Source of the DNA: DATGYC01 sp035298385
GTDB taxonomy: Bacteria > Bacillota > Sulfobacillia > Symbiobacteriales > Symbiobacteriaceae
DNA length: 64,000 bases
Assembly (NCBI GenBank): GCA_035298385.1
Contig: DATGYC010000244.1
Span: 1-64,000 of the forward strand
Direction: 5' to 3'
The position numbers were made by a program, and so were the translations under genes. Below, piece after piece: positions 47,857-55,367 of the stretch. How positions within the stretch are numbered: the first letter of the stretch is position 1; each line of letters starts with the position of its first letter. Below the pieces are notes generated by a model. The model searched no databases and was not told where the DNA came from. It saw only the letters and a list, made by a program, of their open reading frames with translations.

Positions 47857-48618
47857 ATGGCGCAGGTGGGACTCCACGGCCTGGCTGGCCTGGTCATTGG
47901 CGAGCGCATTCTAACCCGATTCGTAAAGAGCCGTGTGGCTCGCCGCGCCCTTCTATGGGGGTTCGTGGTGGGAAACATGGTGCCCGACCTGGACTACGTG
48001 GCCGTGGTAGCTACCTACCCGGTCGACCAGACCCTGGCGATGCACCTGCACCGCTCCTTTAGCCACAGCCTGCTGGCAGCCCTTGCCGTGGGTGTCGGCT
48101 TTGAGCTAATCGCCCTGCTGCTGCGTGACCAGTACGCGCGATTCCTTGGCTATGGACTGGCCTGGGGGATTGTGGGGCATATCCTGTTTGATATTCTGAT
48201 CTGGTTTAGCCCCGTCGATCTCTTCTGGCCCCTCTCGGTCTGGGGGATCATTCCACCGGTGAACCTGTGGTCTTGGTGGTCGACGTCCTTTATGGCTGGT
48301 CAACTCCTGGGCGCCGCCGAGTTTCTGGCGTTTGCGGTCTATTATGACCGTTTGGCTTCACTTGGACAAGCGTTGGGCACCAACCCAGACGATGTGCCGA
48401 TGGTCCAACGGATGGCGACGCTCTGCTTGATCATCTGGGCGGTCCTGACCGGACTGGCGATCGACTTTCCGGTGATGACCTACAACGCCGTGGTCTACGT
48501 GGCCCTGGGGCTAGTCTTTATGCCAGCGGTGATGTACCTGACCTGGCGGATGCAGCCGACGATCGAAGTCTGGGCAGTGAAGGCCAAGACGAGAAAGACA
48601 AAAAGTAACCCCGGATGA
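47857..48618 (+). CDS. YdjM-type membrane protein, putative metal-dependent hydrolase
   Basis: The ATG at 47857 follows GGGGGTGATCAG and gives 253 residues with about six membrane segments. It has the family's conserved GNMVPDLDYV and HRSFSHSLLA motifs and a later GHILFDILIW histidine, probably metal ligands at the membrane face. The family (E. coli YdjM) is called LexA-regulated inner-membrane hydrolase, but its substrate is unknown. Its stop overlaps the start of a GCGGAT-rich repeat. Confidence 0.88.
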   Translation: MAQVGLHGLAGLVIGERILTRFVKSRVARRALLWGFVVGNMVPDLDYVAVVATYPVDQTLAMHLHRSFSHSLLAALAVGVGFELIALLLRDQYARFLGYGLAWGIVGHILFDILIWFSPVDLFWPLSVWGIIPPVNLWSWWSTSFMAGQLLGAAEFLAFAVYYDRLASLGQALGTNPDDVPMVQRMATLCLIIWAVLTGLAIDFPVMTYNAVVYVALGLVFMPAVMYLTWRMQPTIEVWAVKAKTRKTKSNPG

Positions 48619-48708
48619 CGCGGATGTCGCGGATACTTGGTGATTCCCTGCAGGTCCCGATCTTTAATATGGGATTTGTTTTTCATCCGCGTAATCCGCG
48701 GTTAAAAA
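48613..48708. repeat. GCGGAT-type intergenic repeat with inverted end
   Basis: GGATGACGCGGATGTCGCGGAT (48613-48634) is answered by CATCCGCGTAATCCGCGG (48684 onward); GACGCGGATG (48617-48626) and CATCCGCGTA (48684-48693) are inverted copies at 9 of 10 positions. An A-rich tract follows. Confidence 0.6.
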
Positions 48709-48740
48709 TAGAAAGAGCGAACCCAAAGCGGGTTCGCTCT
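48703..48740 (-). terminator. Terminator of the electron-transfer operon
   Basis: AGAGCGAACCC (48714-48724) pairs perfectly with 48730-48740 around AAAGC. On the minus strand TTTCTATTTTT follows, right after the ferredoxin gene. It may also serve the converging YdjM-like gene. Confidence 0.85.
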
Positions 48741-48751
48741 TCGTTTGCTTC

Positions 48752-49201
48752 CTAGGCCCGACCCTCTGCCGTGGCGGTCGGGTGCAGCTCGTCGGTGGCC
48801 ACCACGAGGATGGCGCCCTTCGCACAGACCTCTTCGCACTCCTTGCAGCCAACGCAAGCGTTCGGCTTGGTCAGGACGGCGACGCCAAAGAACTGACCCT
48901 CGCCCGCCAATTCCAGGCAGTCGAACGGGCAGATCTCAATGCAGAAGTCGCAGCCGGAGCAAGAGACCGGGTCGATGACCGGCTTGGGCCAGTCAACCCG
49001 CTTCGGGATGCGGGGCTTAAAGACACCGAACTCGTCCGCGATCGCGAGGACCGGGCATGACCGGACGCAGGCGTCGCAGTCAATGCAGAGCTTCGGATCG
49101 ATGTAGTGCAGGGCCTTCCGCTCGCCGCTGATCGCCTCAGTCGGGCAGACCGTTACGCAGGCGGTGCAGCCAATGCACTTGTCGTCAATAAAGTGAGCCA
49201 C
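48752..49201 (-). CDS. Ferredoxin-type protein with four [4Fe-4S] cluster motifs
   Basis: The 149-residue product carries four CxxCxxCxxxC motifs: CIGCTACVTVCP, CIDCDACVRSCP, CSGCDFCIEICP and CVGCKECEEVCA. It can therefore hold four [4Fe-4S] clusters, arranged as a tandem of two 2x[4Fe-4S] ferredoxins. It is the last gene after the cytochrome bc cluster and the NERD gene, so a redox link to menaquinol oxidation is plausible but unproved. Such proteins also serve as electron-wire subunits in dehydrogenases. The GTG start follows GAGGGAAG. Confidence 0.92.
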   Translation of the reverse strand: MAHFIDDKCIGCTACVTVCPTEAISGERKALHYIDPKLCIDCDACVRSCPVLAIADEFGVFKPRIPKRVDWPKPVIDPVSCSGCDFCIEICPFDCLELAGEGQFFGVAVLTKPNACVGCKECEEVCAKGAILVVATDELHPTATAEGRA

Positions 49202-49242
49202 GGTTCTCTTCCCTCCTTCGCAGCCGAGGGGACGGTTCTCAC

Positions 49243-49911
49243 TTAAACTTGAGTCTTCACTTCGCTCTTGGTGGGGGCGGTCCCTTCCTGCCGGAAGAGA
49301 CGGGTGAGACGCCTGCGCCGGGGCTGGTCCAACACCTCTTCCGTCCAGGTCGAACGAATGAAGCTAGCCAACTCCTCTGTGTTCAAGACCTTCACCCCGT
49401 CCCCCGAGTACTCGGGCAAAGCCCGTCGGCGGGTCAGAATGACGACCGGGGTGACGGCTAACGGGGCGCCATCAAGGGCGCCCTGCGCCGCTACAGCATC
49501 AGCAGAGAGCCGATCCCGTAGCCAACGCACCGCATCCTCTGCCTTGAACCGGGCCGCAATCACCTTGTTGCCCGCACGGGCCTTGAAGGCCGTCTGGGCA
49601 ACATCATCCACCACCACAGCGACCAGGCCACCCGGTCCAACGACCAGGTAGTCGGGACGGTCGTCCCGTTCGGTGGACCAGTCCGTCAGGAGGGCCTCCG
49701 GCTCGAGCGCCTTCAGCGCCTCCTCCAGGCTCTTCTTACCAGCGTTCGCTTGGTAGCGACCGGCGGCCAGAGAGCCGAAGAAGGCGAAGAAGAGGGCGCC
49801 CACGGAGGCGAACTCGCGGAACTGACGGATTCCCGTCACTTCCCCGCCCTTCCAGAGTGCACCGATCAGAACAGCCATCAGACCAAGAGTCATTAGGTAC
49901 CGTCGCATCAT
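49243..49911 (-). CDS. NERD-like domain protein with N-terminal membrane anchor
   Basis: The ATG at 49911 follows GGGGGACTC and gives 222 residues. Two hydrophobic segments (YLMTLGLMAVLIGALW and ASVGALFFAFFGSLAAG) precede a domain with PDYLVVGPGGLVAVVVDDVA, the hydrophobic strand typical of nuclease-related (NERD) domains, and TPVVILTRRRALP. The usual catalytic Glu/Lys residues are not obvious, so nuclease activity is doubtful. It lies between cytochrome c and ferredoxin genes, an unusual companion. Confidence 0.72.
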   Translation of the reverse strand: MMRRYLMTLGLMAVLIGALWKGGEVTGIRQFREFASVGALFFAFFGSLAAGRYQANAGKKSLEEALKALEPEALLTDWSTERDDRPDYLVVGPGGLVAVVVDDVAQTAFKARAGNKVIAARFKAEDAVRWLRDRLSADAVAAQGALDGAPLAVTPVVILTRRRALPEYSGDGVKVLNTEELASFIRSTWTEEVLDQPRRRRLTRLFRQEGTAPTKSEVKTQV

Positions 49912-49953
49912 GAGTCCCCCTGTCGGGGAAGGGAGGGGCGCCCCTCCCACACC

Positions 49954-50940
49954 CTACTTCGGAGCCTCAACGCCCAGGGTCAGCAGATACTGGGCGATCG
50001 TCTTGATCTCGTCGTCCGTCAGCTTGCCCTTGAAGCGCGGCATGCTGTACGGGGTGCCCTTCGGCGCGATGGTCTGCTTGCCCAGATCCAGCGCCGGCGC
50101 GCCCTTGACGTCCGGCTTGTTGGTGGTGCGGTTCGACCACCAGTAGAGCGGCATGCGCTCGTTGTGCGGGACGGCCGGGGTCTGGTCAGTGTCCTTCTTA
50201 ACCGGCTGGTTCGCATAGGAGATCCAGCGGGTCAGGAACGCCTCGTCTACGCCCCAGAGGCCGACCTTAGCGAGGTCCGGGCCGACCTTACCGCCCACCG
50301 GCGTACCGTTGTTGGTAACGCCCAGGGAGTGGCAGTTCAGGCACTGAGACTTCTTGGTGTCCTTCAGGAGGGCGATGGCCGCCGCGTTCTTCGAGTCGTC
50401 CTGGTTCGGGAAGTGCAGCTTGTTCTTGTCCGTCACGGCTGCGACGCCGTTGTCCGGAGTGAACTGGCCCACCATGCCGTTCCACTGCTCACCGGTGGGG
50501 TCCATGATGAAGAGCGTAACCGCCTTGACGAAGTGATCGTCGAGCGGGCCGCCGTTCTCCTTACCCCAGGTCGGCATCGCGGTGTAGGAGAGATAGTTGC
50601 CGTCGGCCATCTTCACCCAGTGCGGGTTGGTGGTACCGGGGCGCCCCTGTGCAATCGTCTTGGAGAGGAAGGTGTAGACCTCGCCGCCCTCAGACGACTT
50701 GTAATCAACCTGGTAATCGGGCCGGTTCAGGGTGAGGCCGATGGAGCCCTCGCCGGCGGGGCCATGGCAGGTCATGCAGTTCTCTGCATAGATCTTGGCG
50801 CCCTTCAGCACATACTCTTCGTCCTGCCGAGCCTCAGCAGCCTCCATGCGCCAGTACTCGCGCACGCAGTTGCCAAGGAGCAGGAACGAGAGCAACATCG
50901 AGAGCAGCGTGATAATCTTATACTTTCTCGCGTTACGCAA
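49954..50940 (-). CDS. Dihaem cytochrome c subunit of the menaquinol:cytochrome c reductase
   Basis: The 328-residue product starts at TTG 50940 after GGAGTCC. An N-terminal hydrophobic anchor (TLLSMLLSFLLLGN) is followed by two haem-binding motifs, C55-MTCH and C200-LNCH. In B. subtilis QcrC one haem c is fused to subunit IV; here the dihaem cytochrome is separate and follows the Rieske gene. It would carry electrons from the Rieske centre onward. Its gene lies 33 bp from the 57-residue membrane protein gene. Confidence 0.93.
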   Translation of the reverse strand: MRNARKYKIITLLSMLLSFLLLGNCVREYWRMEAAEARQDEEYVLKGAKIYAENCMTCHGPAGEGSIGLTLNRPDYQVDYKSSEGGEVYTFLSKTIAQGRPGTTNPHWVKMADGNYLSYTAMPTWGKENGGPLDDHFVKAVTLFIMDPTGEQWNGMVGQFTPDNGVAAVTDKNKLHFPNQDDSKNAAAIALLKDTKKSQCLNCHSLGVTNNGTPVGGKVGPDLAKVGLWGVDEAFLTRWISYANQPVKKDTDQTPAVPHNERMPLYWWSNRTTNKPDVKGAPALDLGKQTIAPKGTPYSMPRFKGKLTDDEIKTIAQYLLTLGVEAPK

Positions 50941-50973
50941 GTCCTTGGACTCCTTTCCTTGCGGCGTACCGGC

Positions 50974-51147
50974 CTAGTAGTCGCCGATCCAGCGCTGGAT
51001 GAAGTAGACGGTCACGAGGACGCCCATGAAGAGCGTGAAGATCAGGAGGAGCTCCATCGCTTCAGAGACGTGGATACCATGGTACCAGGGCATGTGCACT
51101 TCAATGGCACCTGCCGTCTCAGCCAGCTGCGCCAGCATGGCGTTCAT
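50974..51147 (-). CDS. Small membrane protein of the cytochrome bc cluster (57 aa)
   Basis: The product reads MNAMLAQLAETAGAIEVHMP followed by WYHGIHVSEAMELLL and one transmembrane helix (LLLIFTLFMGVLVTVYFIQ). GGGGAGGCGAGGAAAC precedes the ATG. It sits exactly between the Rieske and cytochrome c genes, 17 and 33 bp away, so it is co-translated with the complex. Small single-helix subunits stabilise bc1 and b6f complexes elsewhere; this one matches none I recognise. The four histidines are noteworthy. Confidence 0.72.
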   Translation of the reverse strand: MNAMLAQLAETAGAIEVHMPWYHGIHVSEAMELLLIFTLFMGVLVTVYFIQRWIGDY

Positions 51148-51164
51148 GTTTCCTCGCCTCCCCT

Positions 51165-51701
51165 CTAAACCTTGGTCGACATCGACGGGTCGTACTTGGT
51201 CCGCTCCGTGATCTTACCGGTGTTGACCGAGATCTTGTCGCCCGTGATCTGGATCTCCATCTGATCAAGCGGGCGCGGCGCCGGGCCTGCTACGTTCTGG
51301 CCGTTGATGTCATAGACCGAACCGTGGCAGGGGCAAGCGAACTTGTGCTGGGCCTCATCAAACGGGACCGTGCAGCCCAGGTGGACGCACTTCCAGTAGA
51401 GGGCGTTGAAGCCCTCCTCCGAGCGGGTCAAGTAGAACTTGCCCTCACGGACCTTGACCACGTCACCAACCTTGATCTCCGAGAGCGGGGTCGGCACGTT
51501 GACCACACCGCCGAAACCGGAGAGCTTGATCGGCCAGAACATGCCGCCAGCACCGCCGGCGACCGTTCCGAAGAAGGCGCCGATGGTGGCGAACATGGAG
51601 CCGCGAAGCATCTGGCGACGGGTTACGCCGTCCTGTCCAACCGGGGCGTCTGCCGTGGGCGGAACCGCAGCACCGGCTGGCATCTTGGCGTTATCTGCCA
51701 T
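51165..51701 (-). CDS. qcrA: Rieske [2Fe-2S] subunit of the menaquinol:cytochrome c reductase
   Basis: The 178-residue product starts at ATG 51701; a longer frame to 51956 overlaps subunit IV and is rejected. It has a twin-arginine signal (TRRQMLRGSM) with one membrane helix. The Rieske motif is C105-x-H107 and C123-x-x-H126, with the disulfide pair C110 and C125 in KCVHLGC and FACPCHGS. It receives electrons from menaquinol at the outer face. It lies third in the operon, after the two cytochrome b parts, not first as in Bacillus qcrABC. Confidence 0.95.
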   Translation of the reverse strand: MADNAKMPAGAAVPPTADAPVGQDGVTRRQMLRGSMFATIGAFFGTVAGGAGGMFWPIKLSGFGGVVNVPTPLSEIKVGDVVKVREGKFYLTRSEEGFNALYWKCVHLGCTVPFDEAQHKFACPCHGSVYDINGQNVAGPAPRPLDQMEIQITGDKISVNTGKITERTKYDPSMSTKV

Positions 51702-51733
51702 GATTTTGTTCACCCTTTCCGAACTGACTGCGG

Positions 51734-52516
51734 TTATACCGGCGGCTCGACGTTCCAGGGCCACATCAGATGCATGGAGTGGCCACGGAAGGCGGTGCCG
51801 ATGATGGAGAGCACCACGAAGGAGACAAAGTAGAACGTGTAGAGAGCGATCATGATCTCCCGCATGTTCGGCTTGTATCGCTTCTGGATCATCCGGACAA
51901 GGATCCAGGGGATCGCGATCATGAAGATGATCGGGATCAGGATCTCGCCGACCCAAGAGACCATATCAGCCGGGATCACCTGACCGCCCCAGAGCTTCGG
52001 GACCGACTGGAGAATCCACTTCACGAACGGGCCAATGCCGTGGGAGCCATCCGGCATGCCGCTCACGTAGAAGAACTCGTCGAAGACGACCAGGAAGATC
52101 TCGGTGATGGCGGTGTAGATCGCCGCGAAGATGGCGATCGGCACACCACGCTTGGTGGAGAACCAGATGCCCGTGCCGCGACGGTCCTTGTCAATGTAGG
52201 GAATCAGACCAACCAGGACCAGGGCAGCGGTCGGGACCATAACGCCCGCGAGCGCCGGGTGCATGTGAAGCAGGAGTTCCTGCAGGCCCAGGAAGTACCA
52301 CGGCGCCTTCGCCGGGTTTGGCGTCTTCTCGGGGTTGGCAAGGTCCAGCAGCGGAGCATTAACGAAGGTCGACATGATGGTCAGCGCCAGCGTCATCGCC
52401 ACGGCCATAATCGCCTCGATCGAGACGAGATACGGCCAGGTGTAGACCATCTCTTCCTTCTGCTGCGACTGGACCTTGGGGCCAGCCTGCTGATACTTTT
52501 CAGAGACGTCAGCCAC
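51734..52516 (-). CDS. Cytochrome b subunit IV-type membrane protein
   Basis: The 260-residue product begins at GTG 52516 after AAGGAGGGG. It has about four membrane helices and the motif TPNPAKAPWYFLGLQELLLH, which includes the quinol-oxidation PxWY-type sequence (here APWY). This is the C-terminal half of a split cytochrome b, as in b6f-type and Bacillus bc complexes. Unlike Bacillus QcrC it has no attached haem c domain; the cytochrome c is separate. It lies 16 bp after the b6 gene. Confidence 0.93.
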   Translation of the reverse strand: MADVSEKYQQAGPKVQSQQKEEMVYTWPYLVSIEAIMAVAMTLALTIMSTFVNAPLLDLANPEKTPNPAKAPWYFLGLQELLLHMHPALAGVMVPTAALVLVGLIPYIDKDRRGTGIWFSTKRGVPIAIFAAIYTAITEIFLVVFDEFFYVSGMPDGSHGIGPFVKWILQSVPKLWGGQVIPADMVSWVGEILIPIIFMIAIPWILVRMIQKRYKPNMREIMIALYTFYFVSFVVLSIIGTAFRGHSMHLMWPWNVEPPV

Positions 52517-52532
52517 GGGTTGCCCCTCCTTC

Positions 52533-53285
52533 CTAGATCTGCTCGACGTCGAGCTCCTCGTCGTCGTACGGAATCGGCGTCGAGATGCCGCCGTCCTTAC
52601 GAATCCGCCAGAAGTGCATGGCCATCAGAGCGATGCAGGCGAGCGGCAGGAGGATGACGTGGAGGGTATACCAACGGATCAGGGTAGCCGGACCGATGTC
52701 GTAGCCGCCAAGCAGCGCCTGCTGCACGTAGGTACCGACGACCGGGGAGACCTTCGCCATGTTCGAACCAACCATGATGGCCCAGAAGGCGAGCTGGTCC
52801 CACGGGAGCAGGTAGCCCGTGAAGGAGAGCAGAACGGTGACCAGGAAGAGCAGGACACCGATCACCCAGTTGAACTCACGGGGCGCCTTGTAGGAGCCCG
52901 TGTAGAAGACGCGCGTCATGTGCAGCCAGACGGCAATAACCATGCCGTGCGCCGCCCAACGGTGCATGTTTCGGGCGAACTGGCCGAAGATGATGTTGGT
53001 CTCCAGGAGCTTCATCGAATTGTAGCCATGCGGAACGGCCGGCACGTAGTAGAACATCAGCCAGACGCCCGTCAGGGTCAGGATCAGGAACATCAACAGC
53101 GAAATACCACCAAGACCCCAGGTGTAGCTAACCCGCACCGCACGCCGCGGTAGCTTTACCGGGTGTAGGTGGAGGACCACGCTGTTCAGAATGACAAGGA
53201 CCTGATTACGGGGCGTGTCGGGGTAATCATTCCGGTAGATAGACTTGTACAGCGCAGTGTTCTTAAACTTGGACCACAGGCTCAC
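52533..53285 (-). CDS. qcrB: Cytochrome b6-type subunit
   Basis: The 250-residue product starts at GTG 53285 after GGGAGGTG. Four helices carry two haem b groups, with ligand pairs H108/H209 and H122/H224, spaced 14 and 15 residues as in b6. It begins the operon b6 - subunit IV - Rieske - small protein - cytochrome c, driven by the promoter at 53439-53467. The complex oxidises menaquinol and passes electrons to cytochrome c. The gene symbol follows Bacillus usage. Confidence 0.95.
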   Translation of the reverse strand: MSLWSKFKNTALYKSIYRNDYPDTPRNQVLVILNSVVLHLHPVKLPRRAVRVSYTWGLGGISLLMFLILTLTGVWLMFYYVPAVPHGYNSMKLLETNIIFGQFARNMHRWAAHGMVIAVWLHMTRVFYTGSYKAPREFNWVIGVLLFLVTVLLSFTGYLLPWDQLAFWAIMVGSNMAKVSPVVGTYVQQALLGGYDIGPATLIRWYTLHVILLPLACIALMAMHFWRIRKDGGISTPIPYDDEELDVEQI

Positions 53286-53438
53286 TGAACGTGCACCTCC
53301 CTTGAATGGGGAGCCAAGGCTCCGGTTCCGGACCAATAACGCTGAGAGCGGGCATCGACAGCTTCCAGTTGGTTAAATCTATCCCCCCTGGATTCTACGG
53401 AGCTAAGCTTTTATCAACATACACGAAACAACATCATA

Positions 53439-53467
53439 ATTATAGCTTTGAACCTATAGCACATCAA
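53439..53467 (-). promoter_or_regulatory. Promoter of the cytochrome bc operon
   Basis: TTGATG (53462-53467) and TATAAT (53439-53444) are spaced by 17 bp on the minus strand. The transcript has a leader of about 145 nt. Confidence 0.8.
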
Positions 53468-53820
53468 TCGAAAATGGGAGGGAAGTAACAAAAGGGTAGA
53501 ATCGCCCAGCAAGGGGTAGTTTCATGGTAACAAGCCAGAATCCTCCACGTTTATCGGGTGATGAGCCTAGGTGGTATAGGGTCTTCACCCTAGGGGCGCC
53601 AAATTGCCACCTCAACACCATATGGACAGGACGGTATTCATAATGCTAGTATCGTGATGGTATTTAACCAGTTCCGGGCGTCATATCTCTTTTTCTTAGG
53701 GTGTAAGCCCTAGTTCATAGCCCTTTCGGGCTATAGAACTAGTGGCTAAGACCGATTGGCGATCGGGATCCGGTTTGGCAAGATGTATGATGAAATAAGC
53801 TTGCGTAGGAGGAAACCAAT
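53468..53820. other. AT-rich intergenic region between the bc operon and cupredoxin
   Basis: No gene is seen. It contains CCTAGG twice (near 53569 and 53590), GGGTGA/TCACCC, and a hairpin at 53710-53742 (CTAGTTC/GAACTAG plus TAGCCC/GGGCTA around TTTC). I could not find a good promoter for the cupredoxin gene here. Confidence 0.5.
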
Positions 53821-54186
53821 ATGAAGAAGACTCTGATGCTCGGCCTCGTTGCGGTCCTCTCCCTCGGCGCCCTGACCGCTTGCGGCGGTTCTTCCGGCGG
53901 CAGCACCCCCGTCACCATCGAGATGGGCAAGGATGGCGAGATGGCCTTCAACCCGCCCCAGTTCACCGCTAAGAAGGGTGAGAAGGTCACCGTTAAGCTG
54001 GTCAACAAGGACAGCCAGGCCCACTCTTTCGTCATTGCTGACTTCAACGTCAAGTCCGGCAACGTGGCTGCTAACCAGACCAAGGAGGTCACCTTCACCG
54101 CCTCCAAGACTGGCGAGATCGAGTTCCACTGCGACGTCGCTGGCCACAAGGATGGCGGCATGGAAGGCGTCCTGAAGGTTAACTAA
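53821..54186 (+). CDS. Cupredoxin-like copper lipoprotein
   Basis: The 121-residue product has a lipoprotein signal (LGALTAC, lipidated C21) and a single cupredoxin domain. The type 1 copper ligands are H68 (AHSF), C104 and H109 (HCDVAGH) and M114 (DGGM). GGAGGAAACC precedes the ATG. Lying beside the bc complex operon, it could accept or donate electrons at the outer membrane face, but that link is inferred from position only. Confidence 0.92.
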   Translation: MKKTLMLGLVAVLSLGALTACGGSSGGSTPVTIEMGKDGEMAFNPPQFTAKKGEKVTVKLVNKDSQAHSFVIADFNVKSGNVAANQTKEVTFTASKTGEIEFHCDVAGHKDGGMEGVLKVN

Positions 54187-54206
54187 GCTACAAAGCTACG
54201 AAACAG

Positions 54207-54241
54207 AACCGGGCAGCCGTTTGGCTGCCCGGTTCTGTTTT
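54207..54241 (+). terminator. Terminator of the cupredoxin gene
   Basis: AACCGGGCAGCC (54207-54218) pairs perfectly with 54223-54234, followed by CTGTTTTC. Confidence 0.9.
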
Positions 54242-54289
54242 CATAAGGCGCCATCTGCCCGCGCAGACTAGATGCGGGAGGGATTGCCG

Positions 54290-54580
54290 ATGCCGCGCCG
54301 AGTGAAGCACTACGCCCAGCCGCAGATCGCCCCGACCGCCGGTGACCTTGGCACTGAGGCCTACAACGCCAATCTGCGCCACATGGAACCCGGCTACGAC
54401 TCACCAACCTTTGACGGCCCAACCGCCGGTACGGTGCCAATCTGGCACCACACGGAGCCGTCCAACCCGCCGCCCGGACAGCACGGCATGGACGCCCAGG
54501 AGGTCAAGATCGGCCTGGATCTGCCGGTCAGCAAGGCCCACCGGGAGCAACATGCTGGCGGCAACGCGGGCACCAAATGA
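54290..54580 (+). CDS. Small hydrophilic protein (96 aa)
   Basis: The ATG at 54290 follows GGGAGGGATTGCCG. The product begins MPRRVKHYAQPQIAPTAGDL and is rich in P, G, H, T and E with no hydrophobic core. It ends GGNAGTK. A clean terminator follows. It is the third protein of this style in the window (with 44274-44507 and 46853-47080). I do not recognise the family. Confidence 0.62.
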   Translation: MPRRVKHYAQPQIAPTAGDLGTEAYNANLRHMEPGYDSPTFDGPTAGTVPIWHHTEPSNPPPGQHGMDAQEVKIGLDLPVSKAHREQHAGGNAGTK

Positions 54581-54582
54581 GC

Positions 54583-54612
54583 GGAGCGGGGTTTCCCCCG
54601 CTCCGTTTCGTT
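54583..54612 (+). terminator. Terminator of the 96-residue protein gene
   Basis: GGAGCGGGG (54583-54591) pairs with CCCCGCTCC (54596-54604), followed by GTTTCGTTGTT. Confidence 0.82.
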
Positions 54613-54613
54613 G

Positions 54614-55087
54614 TTACCGGATGTCGAGCACCTCGTAGCGAAGCATGCCCACGGGCGCCTCCACCTCGACCACGGCGCCCACGGCCTTGCCAAGGATCGC
54701 CTGGCCGACGGGGGATTCGTTCGAAATGCGATGGGCCATCGGGTCGGCCTCCAAGGTGCCAACGATCACGTAGGAGATCTCATCACCAAACTCCAGGTCC
54801 CGCAAGAGGACCGTATTGCCCAGTCCAACGGCGCTCGCCCCGCTCACCGGTGCATCCATGATCCGCGCGTTCCGGAGGGTCTTCTCCAGAACCAAGATCC
54901 GGCCCTCAATAAAGGCCTGCTCGTTCTTGGCGTCCTCATACTCCGAGTTCTCAGCGATGTCCCCGTAGTCGCGCGCTTGCTTGATCCGATCCGCCACCTC
55001 GAGCCTCTTGACCGTCAACAGGTGGGAGAGTTCTTGCTCCAACTGCTTGAGCCCCTCTACGGACAGAAGGACTTCCTTTTCTGCCAT
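54614..55087 (-). CDS. greA: Transcription elongation factor GreA
   Basis: GreA enters the secondary channel of RNA polymerase and stimulates cleavage of backtracked RNA. The 157-residue product has the N-terminal coiled coil with the functional tip DYGDIAENSEYEDAKNEQAF (two acidic residues in the catalytic loop) and a C-terminal FKBP-like domain (ISNESPVGQAILGKAVGAVV). A strong promoter at 55216-55244 and a GGAGC site support expression. It stands alone. Confidence 0.97.
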   Translation of the reverse strand: MAEKEVLLSVEGLKQLEQELSHLLTVKRLEVADRIKQARDYGDIAENSEYEDAKNEQAFIEGRILVLEKTLRNARIMDAPVSGASAVGLGNTVLLRDLEFGDEISYVIVGTLEADPMAHRISNESPVGQAILGKAVGAVVEVEAPVGMLRYEVLDIR

Positions 55088-55215
55088 GCGCGTCCGCTCC
55101 TTCGAACTGGGATGTCACCGGTGGCCCCCTACGAACCAGGCCAGGGTACCCGATGTATACGAGGGGTTGTTTCGGCTCTATGACGCCTTCAGACCATTCT
55201 GTTTGCGTTTCACCC

Positions 55216-55244
55216 ATTATATGGTCACCGTTTCTGGACGTCAA
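55216..55244 (-). promoter_or_regulatory. Promoter of greA
   Basis: TTGACG (55239-55244) and TATAAT (55216-55221) are spaced by 17 bp on the minus strand. Confidence 0.9.
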
Positions 55245-55367
55245 CAGGTGAATCTAGTTTTTTCTGTGTTTTCTGTCAGTAAACTGGTAAAACTCAGTGG
55301 TTGATCCGGCCCTTTGGCTGTGCTAGGTTGGTCCAGGTATATGCTTAAATAAAGTGGGGGTGAACCG

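Noticed and set aside
51702..51956. N-terminal extension of the Rieske protein
   Set aside because: It lies inside subunit IV in another frame and has a composition unlike a signal; the ATG at 51701 fits the family.
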